In this document: piece after piece, positions 16,797 to 23,671 of the stretch
Position numbering within the stretch: position 1 is the first letter of the stretch
How the letters are laid out: every line of letters starts with the position of its first letter
Assembly (NCBI RefSeq): GCF_022788635.1
Contig: NZ_CP076024.1
Span: 992,001-1,056,000 of the forward strand
Direction of reading: 5' to 3'
Length of the DNA stretch: 64,000 nucleotides
Source of the DNA: Methylobacter sp. S3L5C
GTDB lineage: Bacteria; Pseudomonadota; Gammaproteobacteria; Methylococcales; Methylomonadaceae
The notes under the pieces: generated by a model
Databases searched by the model: none
What the model saw: only the letters and a program-made list of their open reading frames with translations
Told to the model about the DNA's origin: nothing
Translations under genes and position numbers: made by a program

Positions 16797-16994
16797 TTAC
16801 TCCCTACCCCGTAAACGTTTACCGGTTTCTACAGAAGCTACCAAAGCCTGCAGGCTTAAATAAATCAAATCAATATTAGCTACAGAAATGGTTACATCAG
16901 CAACGACAACCGCACCTTTGTTCAATAAGCGATCCAGCGCCTCGCACAGGGAAACTTGCTGCTGTTCATCCTCATACTGCGTATTTATTGACAT
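16797..16994 (-). CDS. Small GvpA paralogue (GvpS/GvpM-type, GvpA2 position)
   Basis: 65 residues. VSLCEALDRLLNKGAVVVAD, then VTISVANIDLIYLSLQALVA and SVE cover the helix-strand-strand-helix shell fold of the GvpA superfamily. It differs from the main GvpA in the segment after the first helix and has almost no C-terminal tail, which fits GvpS/GvpM-type minor proteins thought to nucleate or cap vesicles. It stands between the ArsA-like ATPase gene and gvpK, where GvpA2 stands in Serratia 39006. Confidence 0.82.
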   Translation of the reverse strand: MSINTQYEDEQQQVSLCEALDRLLNKGAVVVADVTISVANIDLIYLSLQALVASVETGKRLRGRE

Positions 16995-17012
16995 AATATT
17001 TACTCTTGCCGT

Positions 17013-18926
17013 CTATAAAAACAATACCGAACCCAAAGCCATTAGCTCAGTCACACCAGTAGGGGCGTTTTGTCGAAAAATAAATGCTTGTGGTTGGTTA
17101 GGAAAAATGTCGTGCACCTGTTTAAGCTGCTCTGATTCGCGAATGGTAATTGCCTTGCATAACGGACAATCGCTGTCAGGAGTAATCTGATTGATAAATA
17201 ACGCTTTAACCGCTATATCCAGACGCTGCAAGGCGCATGTCATATCGTAGGTTTTTACTATTGCCAAATGAGTGGGGATAGTCACTGCATATAATTCTGT
17301 TTGTTCACTATTTTGCAAAAGAGCACGTAGATTTTTCAATTCCCGTGAGAGCTTTACCAAGCGTTCAGATAGATGAGGTACGCGCATAACTTTACGATAT
17401 TTAAGTAATAATGAAAAGAATATTTTTAGCCAATCTCGAATCAATTCAGGCAGCTCCAGTAAACGCAGTAGATGTCCGCTAGGCGCGCCATCTACAACTA
17501 TCATGTCATAGCGACTACTGTCGAGATGATCCATAATCGAGGTTAATGCCATAATTTCATCCAGTCCGGGGGGAGCCAGATCGAGCAAGTGTTCCATCAC
17601 TTCACGATCAAAAGTAATGTCTATATTAGGTAAAATATCCTGTAAAAAATTTTCTAGTTCTGCCCGATAGTCGCGCCGAATTTTATCAAAATCTGCTTGT
17701 GCATTTATTTCTTGTGCATCGATTTTAAGCGAGACTGCTGTAGGATAGGCTTGTACACGCAAACCCAGACAATCGCTCAGCGAATGCGCAGGATCTGTCG
17801 AAAATAATAAAATACTTAATTGTGGATATTCCTTGTGCAAGCGCAATGCCGTTGCACAGGCCAACGTTGTTTTTCCCACGCCGCCTTTTCCTGCGAAAAT
17901 CAATAATCTCAGAGTATTAGCAGGTAGCGGGATAGATGTTTCCACATATAAGGGTAATTTATGGCTACCGTTAGTAACGTTAACCTTACTTTGATCAAGT
18001 AAATGTAACTTGGACCATAATGCGTTAAGTAACTTGCCGCATGGTTCCTCGGCAAGTAAAGGCAGTGTCCAAAAAACCTGTCCAGGTAATCGTCTGAGTA
18101 CGCTTTTAAGTGCCTGCATTTGCCTGCTACGTTCAGTACAACAGATGGGACAGTCATTTTCGGGAAACAATTGATTAACGATCAAATCGGGCATGAATAC
18201 CCGCTTTTGATTTAAAGCCGTGACGAGATCAATGCTTTCTTCCACAATCATGGCTTCCGCTAACATCACTACAATAAAACAGCAGCGCTCGGTATCGGTC
18301 ATTACAGATTGCATAGTTTTTAAAGAATCATTCATATCCAACAGAAAAGAATCCAAATGATCCAGGCGTTTATCACCGCCAAAATGGCTGCGCATATAGC
18401 GGTGTTTAGCCAGTAACGTATCCAGTGCAATTAACCAACGATGAATTAAATCAGGCATTTCCAGAAGCCGTAATGTATGACCTGTAGGAGCCGTATCTAT
18501 AATAATACGATAGTAGGTATCTTCTTTAATCCATTTGGCAATTTCAAGATAAGCCGCCAATTCGTCCATACCAGGTATTGCAGAATCCATTAAACTTTGA
18601 ATGTCTTCCTTATCAAGGAAGGTGCCACGATCAGCTATTTCTTTCAGGAGCTTATCATGCTGTAATTTAAAATCATGCAAAGCAATGGCGGCATTTAACT
18701 CCCGTACCTCCAAATTCTTGGGCACCACTAAATTAGAGAATAAATTTTTCAGGGAATGCGCTGGATCTGTAGAAACTAATAAAAATAGATGCTGTGGCTG
18801 TTCTTGCGCCAACGTTAAAGCGGTTGCACTTGCACAGGTGCTTTTTCCTACACCACCCTTACCGCCAAAGAAAACTAACTTCAGTGATCCTTTCTGTAAA
18901 AATTTTGGATAAACCATCGGTTTCAT
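17013..18926 (-). CDS. ArsA/Get3-like tandem ATPase of the gas-vesicle operon (GvpW position)
   Basis: 637 residues made of two fused ArsA/Get3-type P-loop ATPase halves. Half 1 has a deviant Walker A GGKGGVGKST (21-30), then DTAPTGHTLRLLE and a C-P-x-C motif (CPIC, about 260). Half 2 has AGKGGVGKTT (about 345-354), DGAPSGHLLRLLE and CPLC (about 605). The paired C-x-x-C motifs are those Get3 uses for zinc-bridged dimerisation. No arsenic gene is nearby. Its place among gvp genes suggests chaperoning of the very hydrophobic GvpA-type proteins rather than metal efflux; this is inferred. It corresponds in order to GvpW. It overlaps gvpG by four bases. Confidence 0.85.
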   Translation of the reverse strand: MKPMVYPKFLQKGSLKLVFFGGKGGVGKSTCASATALTLAQEQPQHLFLLVSTDPAHSLKNLFSNLVVPKNLEVRELNAAIALHDFKLQHDKLLKEIADRGTFLDKEDIQSLMDSAIPGMDELAAYLEIAKWIKEDTYYRIIIDTAPTGHTLRLLEMPDLIHRWLIALDTLLAKHRYMRSHFGGDKRLDHLDSFLLDMNDSLKTMQSVMTDTERCCFIVVMLAEAMIVEESIDLVTALNQKRVFMPDLIVNQLFPENDCPICCTERSRQMQALKSVLRRLPGQVFWTLPLLAEEPCGKLLNALWSKLHLLDQSKVNVTNGSHKLPLYVETSIPLPANTLRLLIFAGKGGVGKTTLACATALRLHKEYPQLSILLFSTDPAHSLSDCLGLRVQAYPTAVSLKIDAQEINAQADFDKIRRDYRAELENFLQDILPNIDITFDREVMEHLLDLAPPGLDEIMALTSIMDHLDSSRYDMIVVDGAPSGHLLRLLELPELIRDWLKIFFSLLLKYRKVMRVPHLSERLVKLSRELKNLRALLQNSEQTELYAVTIPTHLAIVKTYDMTCALQRLDIAVKALFINQITPDSDCPLCKAITIRESEQLKQVHDIFPNQPQAFIFRQNAPTGVTELMALGSVLFL

Positions 18927-19270
18927 TTTGCCTCATCCTCATCCTCATCCTCATCCTCATCCTCATCCTCATCCTCATCCTCATCCTCTTCTATGTCATC
19001 TTCATCTCGACTATTATCACCGATAACATCATCCTCTTCATCTAACGCATCCAGCCTGTCTAGTAACACAGCTTCCTGCTGCTCAAATTCTTCTTCGGTA
19101 ATATCACCTGTTTCTAGTTGCATGTAAAGCTCAGTCAGATTTTCACGAATACAATCTGCCTCCCCGGATAATTCTTCTTCCGCCAATTCATGAATTTTTT
19201 TAAAAATCCAATTAATGCCCTTGATGGGAGAAAATAGTATGTCATCGACCAGCAACATTGTTAATCTCAA
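18923..19270 (-). CDS. gvpG: Gas vesicle protein GvpG with a pure Glu-Asp tail
   Basis: 115 residues. The first 80 are GvpG: LLVDDILFSPIKGINWIFKK, then the coiled helix ending LEQQEAVLLDRLDAL-type sequence, with GDITEEEFEQQE in the middle. GvpG is a small accessory protein required for assembly that works with GvpF/L. The C-terminal third is almost only D and E, nine consecutive E-D pairs encoded by a 6-bp microsatellite, so tail length can change by slippage without losing frame. Its TGA overlaps the ATG of the next gene (ATGA at 18923-18926). Confidence 0.9.
   Translation of the reverse strand: MRLTMLLVDDILFSPIKGINWIFKKIHELAEEELSGEADCIRENLTELYMQLETGDITEEEFEQQEAVLLDRLDALDEEDDVIGDNSRDEDDIEEDEDEDEDEDEDEDEDEDEAK
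18931..18984. repeat. Hexanucleotide microsatellite inside gvpG
   Basis: CCTCAT (plus strand) is repeated nine times without change, then decays to CCTCTT. Each unit encodes one Glu-Asp pair on the minus strand, so gain or loss of units keeps the frame. Confidence 0.95.
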
Positions 19271-20082
19271 TCAGAATGACCAGTACTGCCAGCTAACACT
19301 TTCTTTTTTGTTGGTACATGTAAATCCAGAGTAATGAAATTATGTGGTGCCCATGGCCCTGTATAATCAAACAAATAGATGTTATCAAATAGCTTGGAGG
19401 CTTCAAAAACGCCTTTGGCAAAATCATCCAAACGCTGCCGCTCTACTAAACATGCCAGATTCATTACATCTTTTTCTCGTTTAACCGGTGTTTCAACAAT
19501 GTCTTCGCAATAATCCAACAACACGTCTTTTACTTTTTCGGTAAATTCTTTTCTATCTGCATTACGTAATGACTGATATAAATTACCTAACCGTATCTTT
19601 TCATCGCGGTAATCAGCGTTATTGGAGTTTCTATCCCAGATTTCATCCCGTGCATCCCTTAGAACTGGATGTGAGGCAACATAATATTCATAAATATTAA
19701 CGACATCCCAAGAAACACGTAAACCCATTTCTACACACCCATTCAGGCGTTCAAAATGTTCTCTAATAGTTTCTTGATTAGCGGCCAGTAAATTCTGTAC
19801 AGCTTCAGCACTGCGAGCAATGACACCAAAACGCATGGGTAGTACGGTCTTATCTTCTGTCAGCGAGTGCAATACAGCCTGATGCGCACTGATATTACGT
19901 CGATCCGGACGTAAGCGGGTGCTAAGCGTATCACTAACCACCGCTCTTAAACCATTTTGATCAATCGCATAAACCGGTGCAGATTCCAGTCCCCGTATGT
20001 CGTATCTAGGCTTTGCATCATCGGAAGCACACAGAGCATAAAGTACTTTAGCTCGACCGCTTCTGGATTTATCAATGGTCAC
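19267..20082 (-). CDS. gvpF1: Gas vesicle protein GvpF/GvpL (first copy)
   Basis: 271 residues from a GTG at 20082, chosen because GAGGAG stands six bases upstream and the GTG overlaps the preceding stop as GTGA. An ATG 24 bases upstream would also work but has no ribosome site. Family signatures: VLYALCASDD near the start, HQAVLHSL, VLPMRFGVIA (the L-P-M-R-F-G core, about 90), MGLRVSWD, and the C-terminal DYTGPWAPHNF. GvpF binds GvpA early in vesicle formation. It is the copy closest to classical GvpF in this locus and lies directly before gvpG. Confidence 0.92.
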   Translation of the reverse strand: MTIDKSRSGRAKVLYALCASDDAKPRYDIRGLESAPVYAIDQNGLRAVVSDTLSTRLRPDRRNISAHQAVLHSLTEDKTVLPMRFGVIARSAEAVQNLLAANQETIREHFERLNGCVEMGLRVSWDVVNIYEYYVASHPVLRDARDEIWDRNSNNADYRDEKIRLGNLYQSLRNADRKEFTEKVKDVLLDYCEDIVETPVKREKDVMNLACLVERQRLDDFAKGVFEASKLFDNIYLFDYTGPWAPHNFITLDLHVPTKKKVLAGSTGHSD

Positions 20083-20270
20083 AATGCTCTCCTCAGTAAA
20101 ATACATTTGTCACGGGCTTGTTGAAGGCGATTTAAACGCTGATATTCTTGTGAACAAATTCGTCCGAAATCAGCAAGAATTTGTGACTTACCCGTCATGT
20201 TGATACAACTACGAAAACCTTTTAGCATGCGCGGTGTACGGATATGAGCGATGGTAGAAATTTTGTTCAT
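20079..20270 (-). CDS. Small basic gas-vesicle-operon protein, unknown function
   Basis: 63 residues (MNKISTIAHIRTPRMLKGF...), rich in R and K, with a helical second half (ICSQEYQRLNRLQQARDK). Its ATG has GAGG eight bases upstream, and the ribosome site overlaps the stop of the preceding gene. Its stop overlaps the gvpF1 GTG. The spacing shows it is a real coupled gene even though no family can be named. The pattern T-R/P-P-R near the start and an E-x-x-R-L-x-R-x-x-x-x-R helix resemble the GvpV-like protein just upstream, so it may be a shortened tandem paralogue. Reading the same frame further upstream (to 20531) only shadows that neighbour. Confidence 0.6.
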   Translation of the reverse strand: MNKISTIAHIRTPRMLKGFRSCINMTGKSQILADFGRICSQEYQRLNRLQQARDKCILLRRAL

Positions 20271-20280
20271 GATGACAACC

Positions 20281-20598
20281 TCAATACTTGATACGCAAAC
20301 CGGAAGGCTTTTTACTCTCAGTTGATTCTTCCGATTTACCTTTGTTGTAAATCGTTGCACAGGCTGTTGCTGCATCTGCCAGCAGCTCCTCTTTTTCTTT
20401 ATCAATATCCGTGATACGACTATCAATGCTGGCAATACGCGATGCAGCAACATTACGCTCGAGTGTTCTCCGCCAACGCTCCAACTCAAGTGCGCCAACC
20501 TGAAAATAGTCACGGTATATTTGATGATCACGACTCGCTCGTCCTGAATGTGTCTTTATATCTGAGACTGATCGCGGAGGACGTGTAATTATTGTCAT
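20281..20598 (-). CDS. Small coiled-coil gas-vesicle protein (GvpV position)
   Basis: 105 residues. The middle is a long charged helix: VGALELERWRRTLERNVAAS, then RIASIDSRITDIDKEKEELL, likely a coiled coil. The end is Lys/Ser-rich (GKSEESTESKKPSGLRIKY). There is no enzyme motif, signal peptide or membrane helix. It starts three bases after the gvpN stop and lies where GvpV stands in Serratia 39006. Short proteins with the arginine-rich T-R-P-P-R start and such a helix recur in proteobacterial gas-vesicle clusters; the function is unknown to me. Confidence 0.65.
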   Translation of the reverse strand: MTIITRPPRSVSDIKTHSGRASRDHQIYRDYFQVGALELERWRRTLERNVAASRIASIDSRITDIDKEKEELLADAATACATIYNKGKSEESTESKKPSGLRIKY

Positions 20599-20601
20599 AA
20601 C

Positions 20602-21594
20602 TTACTCCACTACTTTTATTTTTGTCGAAACTTTAATAGCCTCTGAACCCACTGGAGGACAAATTTTACGAATAACATCATCAACCATTTTATGAAATAT
20701 CGACTGTCCGGCATGTTGTATTTTGGCAGTTTCCATACTCAAAACATCTTGGCAAATAGCATGAAATAACTTGTCGCCATAACGCGCTTTCATACCTTGT
20801 ATTTGTAGAATACGAGCGATAGCAATGCCTGCACGTAATCCATGCTTGGTTTCGTGATCATTACCACGCAGCTCTCTAACTATATCCACAATATACGCGG
20901 ACTCTTTCAAATCTAATTCGGAACGCGCATGAAGTATCTGTAATTCGGTATCCCTATCTGCAAGACCAACATTAATAGTAATCATGCGATTCATCAGGGC
21001 ATCCTGAGTTTTATGCGTACCCGCATATTCTTCCGGATTAGAGGTAAAAATAGCACGAAAATCAGGATGTACATCCATATAACCCTCTCCAGCACCACGT
21101 AAACCGGGTAAGTTTAAAATACCTTCTGACAAAACTGATAACAAAACATTGTTAGTGTCTGCCCTGGAACGATTAAACTCATCATAAATTAACGTATCGC
21201 CATTTCGACAGGCGGTAGTCAGGCGATTATCCACCCACATGCGGTTCATTTGTTCTTCAGTTTTAAGCACTGAATGAATGTAATTATCAACTAAACTGCT
21301 TTTGCGATAGCCAATATCTTTTCCTGTTAAATCGGAACTGACGAATTCCTCATTACCTTGCAATAAGGTAACAGGCCGTCCCCATTGTGCTGCGAGATGA
21401 AAGGCTAACGTTGTTTTTCCAGTTCCGGATGGCCCGGCAAAATGGACGGGATAGCCCGCGTTCAAATAAACCAATGAGCGCTCTATAATCTCTTTCACAT
21501 ACGAAGTTACTACAAAATGATCACTCGCTTCTGGCACGATAAGATCGTCTTCTACTTCATAATGTGAACTTGAAACGGTTTTATTCTTAATCAT
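20602..21594 (-). CDS. gvpN: Gas vesicle protein GvpN (MoxR-like AAA+ ATPase)
   Basis: 330 residues. Walker A GPSGTGKTT (about 55-63), a GvpN/MoxR-type loop (LTGKDIGYRKSSL), Walker B TLIYDEFNR (about 137-145), a sensor region with TSNPEEYAGTHKTQDALMNR and an arginine after it. GvpN enlarges gas vesicles, probably by working on the shell together with GvpC or GvpA-type proteins. It follows gvpC as is usual. A 250-bp gap with a hairpin separates it from gvpC, so its expression may be lower than that of gvpA. Confidence 0.93.
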   Translation of the reverse strand: MIKNKTVSSSHYEVEDDLIVPEASDHFVVTSYVKEIIERSLVYLNAGYPVHFAGPSGTGKTTLAFHLAAQWGRPVTLLQGNEEFVSSDLTGKDIGYRKSSLVDNYIHSVLKTEEQMNRMWVDNRLTTACRNGDTLIYDEFNRSRADTNNVLLSVLSEGILNLPGLRGAGEGYMDVHPDFRAIFTSNPEEYAGTHKTQDALMNRMITINVGLADRDTELQILHARSELDLKESAYIVDIVRELRGNDHETKHGLRAGIAIARILQIQGMKARYGDKLFHAICQDVLSMETAKIQHAGQSIFHKMVDDVIRKICPPVGSEAIKVSTKIKVVE

Positions 21595-21763
21595 GAATGC
21601 TCCTGTGCCAAACGGCCTCTGTCCATCCCAATAACAAGGGATAAAAAAATCATCAGAATTATCTTGGTAAAGTAATAATGCAATTGCTCAATACACATGC
21701 CTATAAAACCATAAATGGTTAATTAAAACACTAACATCTTAAAAGCGCCGCAATATTACTGAC

Positions 21764-21799
21764 TAGACCTTTAGCGACATGAATGACACTAAAGGTCTA
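21764..21799. terminator. Hairpin between gvpC and gvpN
   Basis: Perfect 11-bp stem TAGACCTTTAG (21764-21774) and its complement (21789-21799) with a 14-base loop. No long T run follows, so it is more likely an attenuator or RNA-stability element than a full terminator. Confidence 0.5.
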
Positions 21800-21845
21800 T
21801 AAAATAAACACTAATCGGCAATTGTCCTCAATTTGCATCAAGTCA

Positions 21846-22036
21846 CTATTTGCCTTTCTTCATGCCTAAAAAATTTTTAGGTGGTTTATTAGGTTTTTTG
21901 ATTTTACTGCCTTCTTTATGCTCAAAAATAGCAGCTTCTACTTTTTGATCGGTGACCTTCGTATGTGGTGAGGATACATTTGTGTGCGTCTCATCAATAA
22001 TACGAATAGCTATACTAGGAATGCCACTTTTTTTTT
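21846..22036 (-). other. Out-of-frame C-terminal extension of gvpC
   Basis: After the A9 tract (22028-22036) the -1 frame relative to gvpC stays open for 54 codons from SGIPSIAIRI to a TAG at 21846-21848. It encodes a hydrophilic, Lys-rich tail ending FLGMKKGK and has no start codon of its own near its beginning. Adding one A, or a -1 ribosomal slip on the A run, would join it to the four GvpC repeats and give a 217-residue protein; the total length from 22498 to 21846 plus one base divides by three. Slippage, programmed frameshifting, a recent mutation or a homopolymer sequencing error are all possible. Confidence 0.65.
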
Positions 22037-22498
22037 ACTAGCTCCAAAAAAAACAGTGTGAGCACCTGCTCTATCTTGTGAAGCTTCGCCAATAAAAGCC
22101 CCAACACTTTTCTTGTTAGTCGCAACAAAATGGGCTCTTTCTTTAGCGCTATGTTTAGCCATGCTTTTATGGGCAGCATGGAAATCGTTTAATAAGCCTA
22201 GTGTTTTCTTTGATACATCATTCACGAAGGCAGCACGCTCTTCACGGCCTTGCCGACCCATCATTTGATGGTGATGATGAAAAGAATTTAGCAAGCGACT
22301 AACATCATTTGCGTTATCAGCGACAAATGTCGCGCGAGCATTGGCATCTTGCAATCCATTTCTTACACGAGTTAAAGCAAAGTCAGCTATCTGAGCACTG
22401 ACACTTGAAATCCGTGCATTTTGTTGAGCCAAGCGATTTTCACGTGTATTATCAATGTTTCTTCGCAATTGCCCCATATCATCTGTTAAGCGTCCCAT
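22010..22498 (-). CDS. gvpC: Gas vesicle outer rib protein GvpC (frame ends early after an A9 tract)
   Basis: 162 residues in the frame as given. Four consecutive 33-residue repeats begin at residues 22, 55, 88 and 121. The second to fourth start RATFV, RAAFV and RAHFV, and the second and third keep LL-N-x-F-H and M near the end of each unit. This 33-residue periodicity is the hallmark of GvpC, which binds the outside of the GvpA ribs and strengthens the vesicle against collapse. Directly after the fourth repeat come SKKK, encoded by nine A residues, and VAFLV then stop. The neighbouring frame continues for 54 codons, so the natural product is probably longer. It lies downstream of the gvpA array behind a hairpin, and before gvpN. 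Confidence 0.85.
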   Translation of the reverse strand: MGRLTDDMGQLRRNIDNTRENRLAQQNARISSVSAQIADFALTRVRNGLQDANARATFVADNANDVSRLLNSFHHHHQMMGRQGREERAAFVNDVSKKTLGLLNDFHAAHKSMAKHSAKERAHFVATNKKSVGAFIGEASQDRAGAHTVFFGASKKKVAFLV

Positions 22499-22561
22499 AG
22501 GTTTTCTCCTTAGGTTATCACTTTAAACAAAACCTCAATTAACTATCTTGAGGCGGTGGAA

Positions 22562-22596
22562 AGTGCCCACTGTTGAATAGACAACACTTGGGCACT
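22562..22596. terminator. Hairpin between the gvpA array and gvpC
   Basis: Arms 22562-22575 (AGTGCCCACTGTTG) and 22582-22596 pair almost fully, with a small mismatch in the middle of the stem. It lies just past the last gvpA stop. A partial terminator here would make gvpA mRNA more abundant than the rest of the operon, as known for other gas-vesicle operons. Confidence 0.6.
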
Positions 22597-22613
22597 CTTG
22601 CTCTTTACCTTAA

Positions 22614-22832
22614 TCAGGCTGGTGTAGCTGCGCTGGCGGTAAGGCCAATTGCTTCTGCGTATTTCAAATAAGTTTCAACAGAAGCAATAACAACGCGAGC
22701 TTCTATGGATAACAATTCGATACCGACCAGTGAAACTTTAACCCAAGCATCAATAACAATACCTTTGTCAAGAATACGGTCTACGACTTCAGCCAAGCTG
22801 GAAGAGTCGGTTGATTTTTGTACTTTGGCCAT
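22614..22832 (-). CDS. gvpA: Gas vesicle shell protein GvpA (copy 3, promoter-distal)
   Basis: 72 residues, the main rib protein of the vesicle wall. The canonical core is intact: [20 protein letters not shown], then [20 protein letters not shown] and [14 protein letters not shown]. The amino-acid sequence is identical to the other two copies. An AGGAGACGCC ribosome site precedes the ATG. It is followed by a hairpin and then gvpC. Confidence 0.97.
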   Translation of the reverse strand: MAKVQKSTDSSSLAEVVDRILDKGIVIDAWVKVSLVGIELLSIEARVVIASVETYLKYAEAIGLTASAATPA

Positions 22833-22865
22833 GATGGCGTCTCCTGTAAAATATTAATTTACTAT

Positions 22866-23084
22866 TTACGCTGGAGTAGCTGCACTGGCAGTAAGGCCAA
22901 TTGCTTCTGCGTATTTCAAATAAGTTTCAACAGAAGCAATAACAACGCGAGCTTCTATAGATAACAATTCGATACCGACCAGTGAAACTTTAACCCAAGC
23001 ATCAATAACAATACCTTTGTCAAGAATACGGTCTACGACTTCAGCCAAACTGGAAGAGTCGGTTGATTTTTGTACTTTGGCCAT
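22866..23084 (-). CDS. gvpA: Gas vesicle shell protein GvpA (copy 2)
   Basis: Identical in protein sequence to copies 1 and 3 (72 residues, same ribosome site and spacer as copy 3). It lies exactly 252 bp from its neighbours. DNA differences among copies are a few silent bases, which points to recent duplication or gene conversion. Confidence 0.97.
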   Translation of the reverse strand: MAKVQKSTDSSSLAEVVDRILDKGIVIDAWVKVSLVGIELLSIEARVVIASVETYLKYAEAIGLTASAATPA

Positions 23085-23117
23085 GATGGCGTCTCCTGTA
23101 AAATGTTAATTTATTAT

Positions 23118-23336
23118 TTACGCGGGAGTAGCTGCGCTGGCGGTAAGGCCAATTGCTTCTGCGTATTTCAAATAGGTTTCTACAGAAGCAATAACAACGC
23201 GGGCTTCTATAGATAACAATTCGATACCGACCAGTGAAACTTTAACCCAAGCATCAATAACAATACCTTTGTCAAGAATACGGTCTACGACTTCAGCCAA
23301 GCTGGAAGAGTCGGTTGATTTTTGTACTTTAGCCAT
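23118..23336 (-). CDS. gvpA: Gas vesicle shell protein GvpA (copy 1, promoter-proximal)
   Basis: First gene of the gas-vesicle operon, 72 residues, the same protein as copies 2 and 3. Its leader differs from theirs (AGGAGATTCACACC before the ATG), showing that the duplicated unit begins at the gene or in its spacer rather than in the promoter. A sigma-54-type promoter lies about 80-95 bp upstream of the ATG. Confidence 0.97.
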   Translation of the reverse strand: MAKVQKSTDSSSLAEVVDRILDKGIVIDAWVKVSLVGIELLSIEARVVIASVETYLKYAEAIGLTASAATPA

Positions 23337-23416
23337 GGTGTGAATCTCCTAAAAGTGTTACCACATTACAAATAAAGCTAGTTTTTATGCAATAAAAAAT
23401 TGCATATTAAATAACA

Positions 23417-23436
23417 AAGCAAGCAGTGCGCCAAGC
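23417..23436 (-). promoter_or_regulatory. Sigma-54 (-24/-12) promoter of the gvpA operon
   Basis: Minus strand CTTGGCGCACTGCTTGCTTT. The invariant GG (23431-23432) and GC (23419-23420) are exactly ten bases apart, and TTGGCGC and TTGCT match the YTGGCAC/TTGCW boxes at all but one position. Transcription would start near 23407, about 70 bases before the gvpA ATG. The NtrC-type regulator GvrA of the same locus is the obvious activator. Confidence 0.75.
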
Positions 23437-23540
23437 GATCTCAGTATCGATTTTTTAGACAGGATAGTTTTTATTTTCCTCATTTAAAATTTAATAACCC
23501 TATGAAAATAAATAGATTTGTTATTTATAACCACTCAAAG

Positions 23541-23564
23541 AATAATAGTAAATAAACTATTATT
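23541..23564. promoter_or_regulatory. Inverted repeat, candidate activator site
   Basis: AATAATAGT, six bases, ACTATTATT: a perfect 9-bp dyad centred about 145 bp upstream of the predicted start, a usual distance for NtrC-type enhancer sites. GvrA binding is a guess. Confidence 0.3.
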
Positions 23565-23605
23565 CCTGAAAAAATCCTGGGGTCACGCGACCAATCGTTG
23601 ATTAA

Positions 23606-23671
23606 TATTACCCTATCAGTAGGGCGTTAATTACCTATATAGGTAATTAACGCCCTACTGATAGGGTAATA
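23606..23671. repeat. Perfect 66-bp palindrome
   Basis: All 33 base pairs match around the centre at 23638/23639 with no spacer; the core is TTACCTATATAGGTAA, and each arm also contains a nested inverted repeat CCCTATCAGTAGGG. It lies between the SDR gene stop and the gvpA promoter. No T run follows, so a simple intrinsic terminator is not obvious. A cruciform, insulator, protein site or small element end are alternatives. Confidence 0.95.

Larger units (their letters stand above)
22614..23336. repeat. Tandem gvpA array, 252-bp period, three units
   Basis: Three copies of a roughly 252-bp unit (219-bp gene plus 33-bp spacer). The two internal spacers carry the same GATGGCGTCTCCTGTAAAAT sequence. 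This is a natural substrate for RecA-dependent copy-number change. Confidence 0.95.

Noticed and set aside
20079-20531. A 150-codon minus-strand frame covering the end of gvpV-like and the 63-aa gene
   Set aside because: Its first 87 codons overlap the better supported 105-residue gene in another frame. The ATG at 20270 has its own ribosome site, so only the last 63 codons are taken.
23581-23592. GGTC-ACGC-GACC as a definite operator
   Set aside because: Only a 4-bp half-site; too common to claim alone.
23593-23605. IHF site between promoter and enhancer region
   Set aside because: AATCAACGATTGG matches the consensus with one mismatch, and such near matches are frequent in AT-rich DNA.
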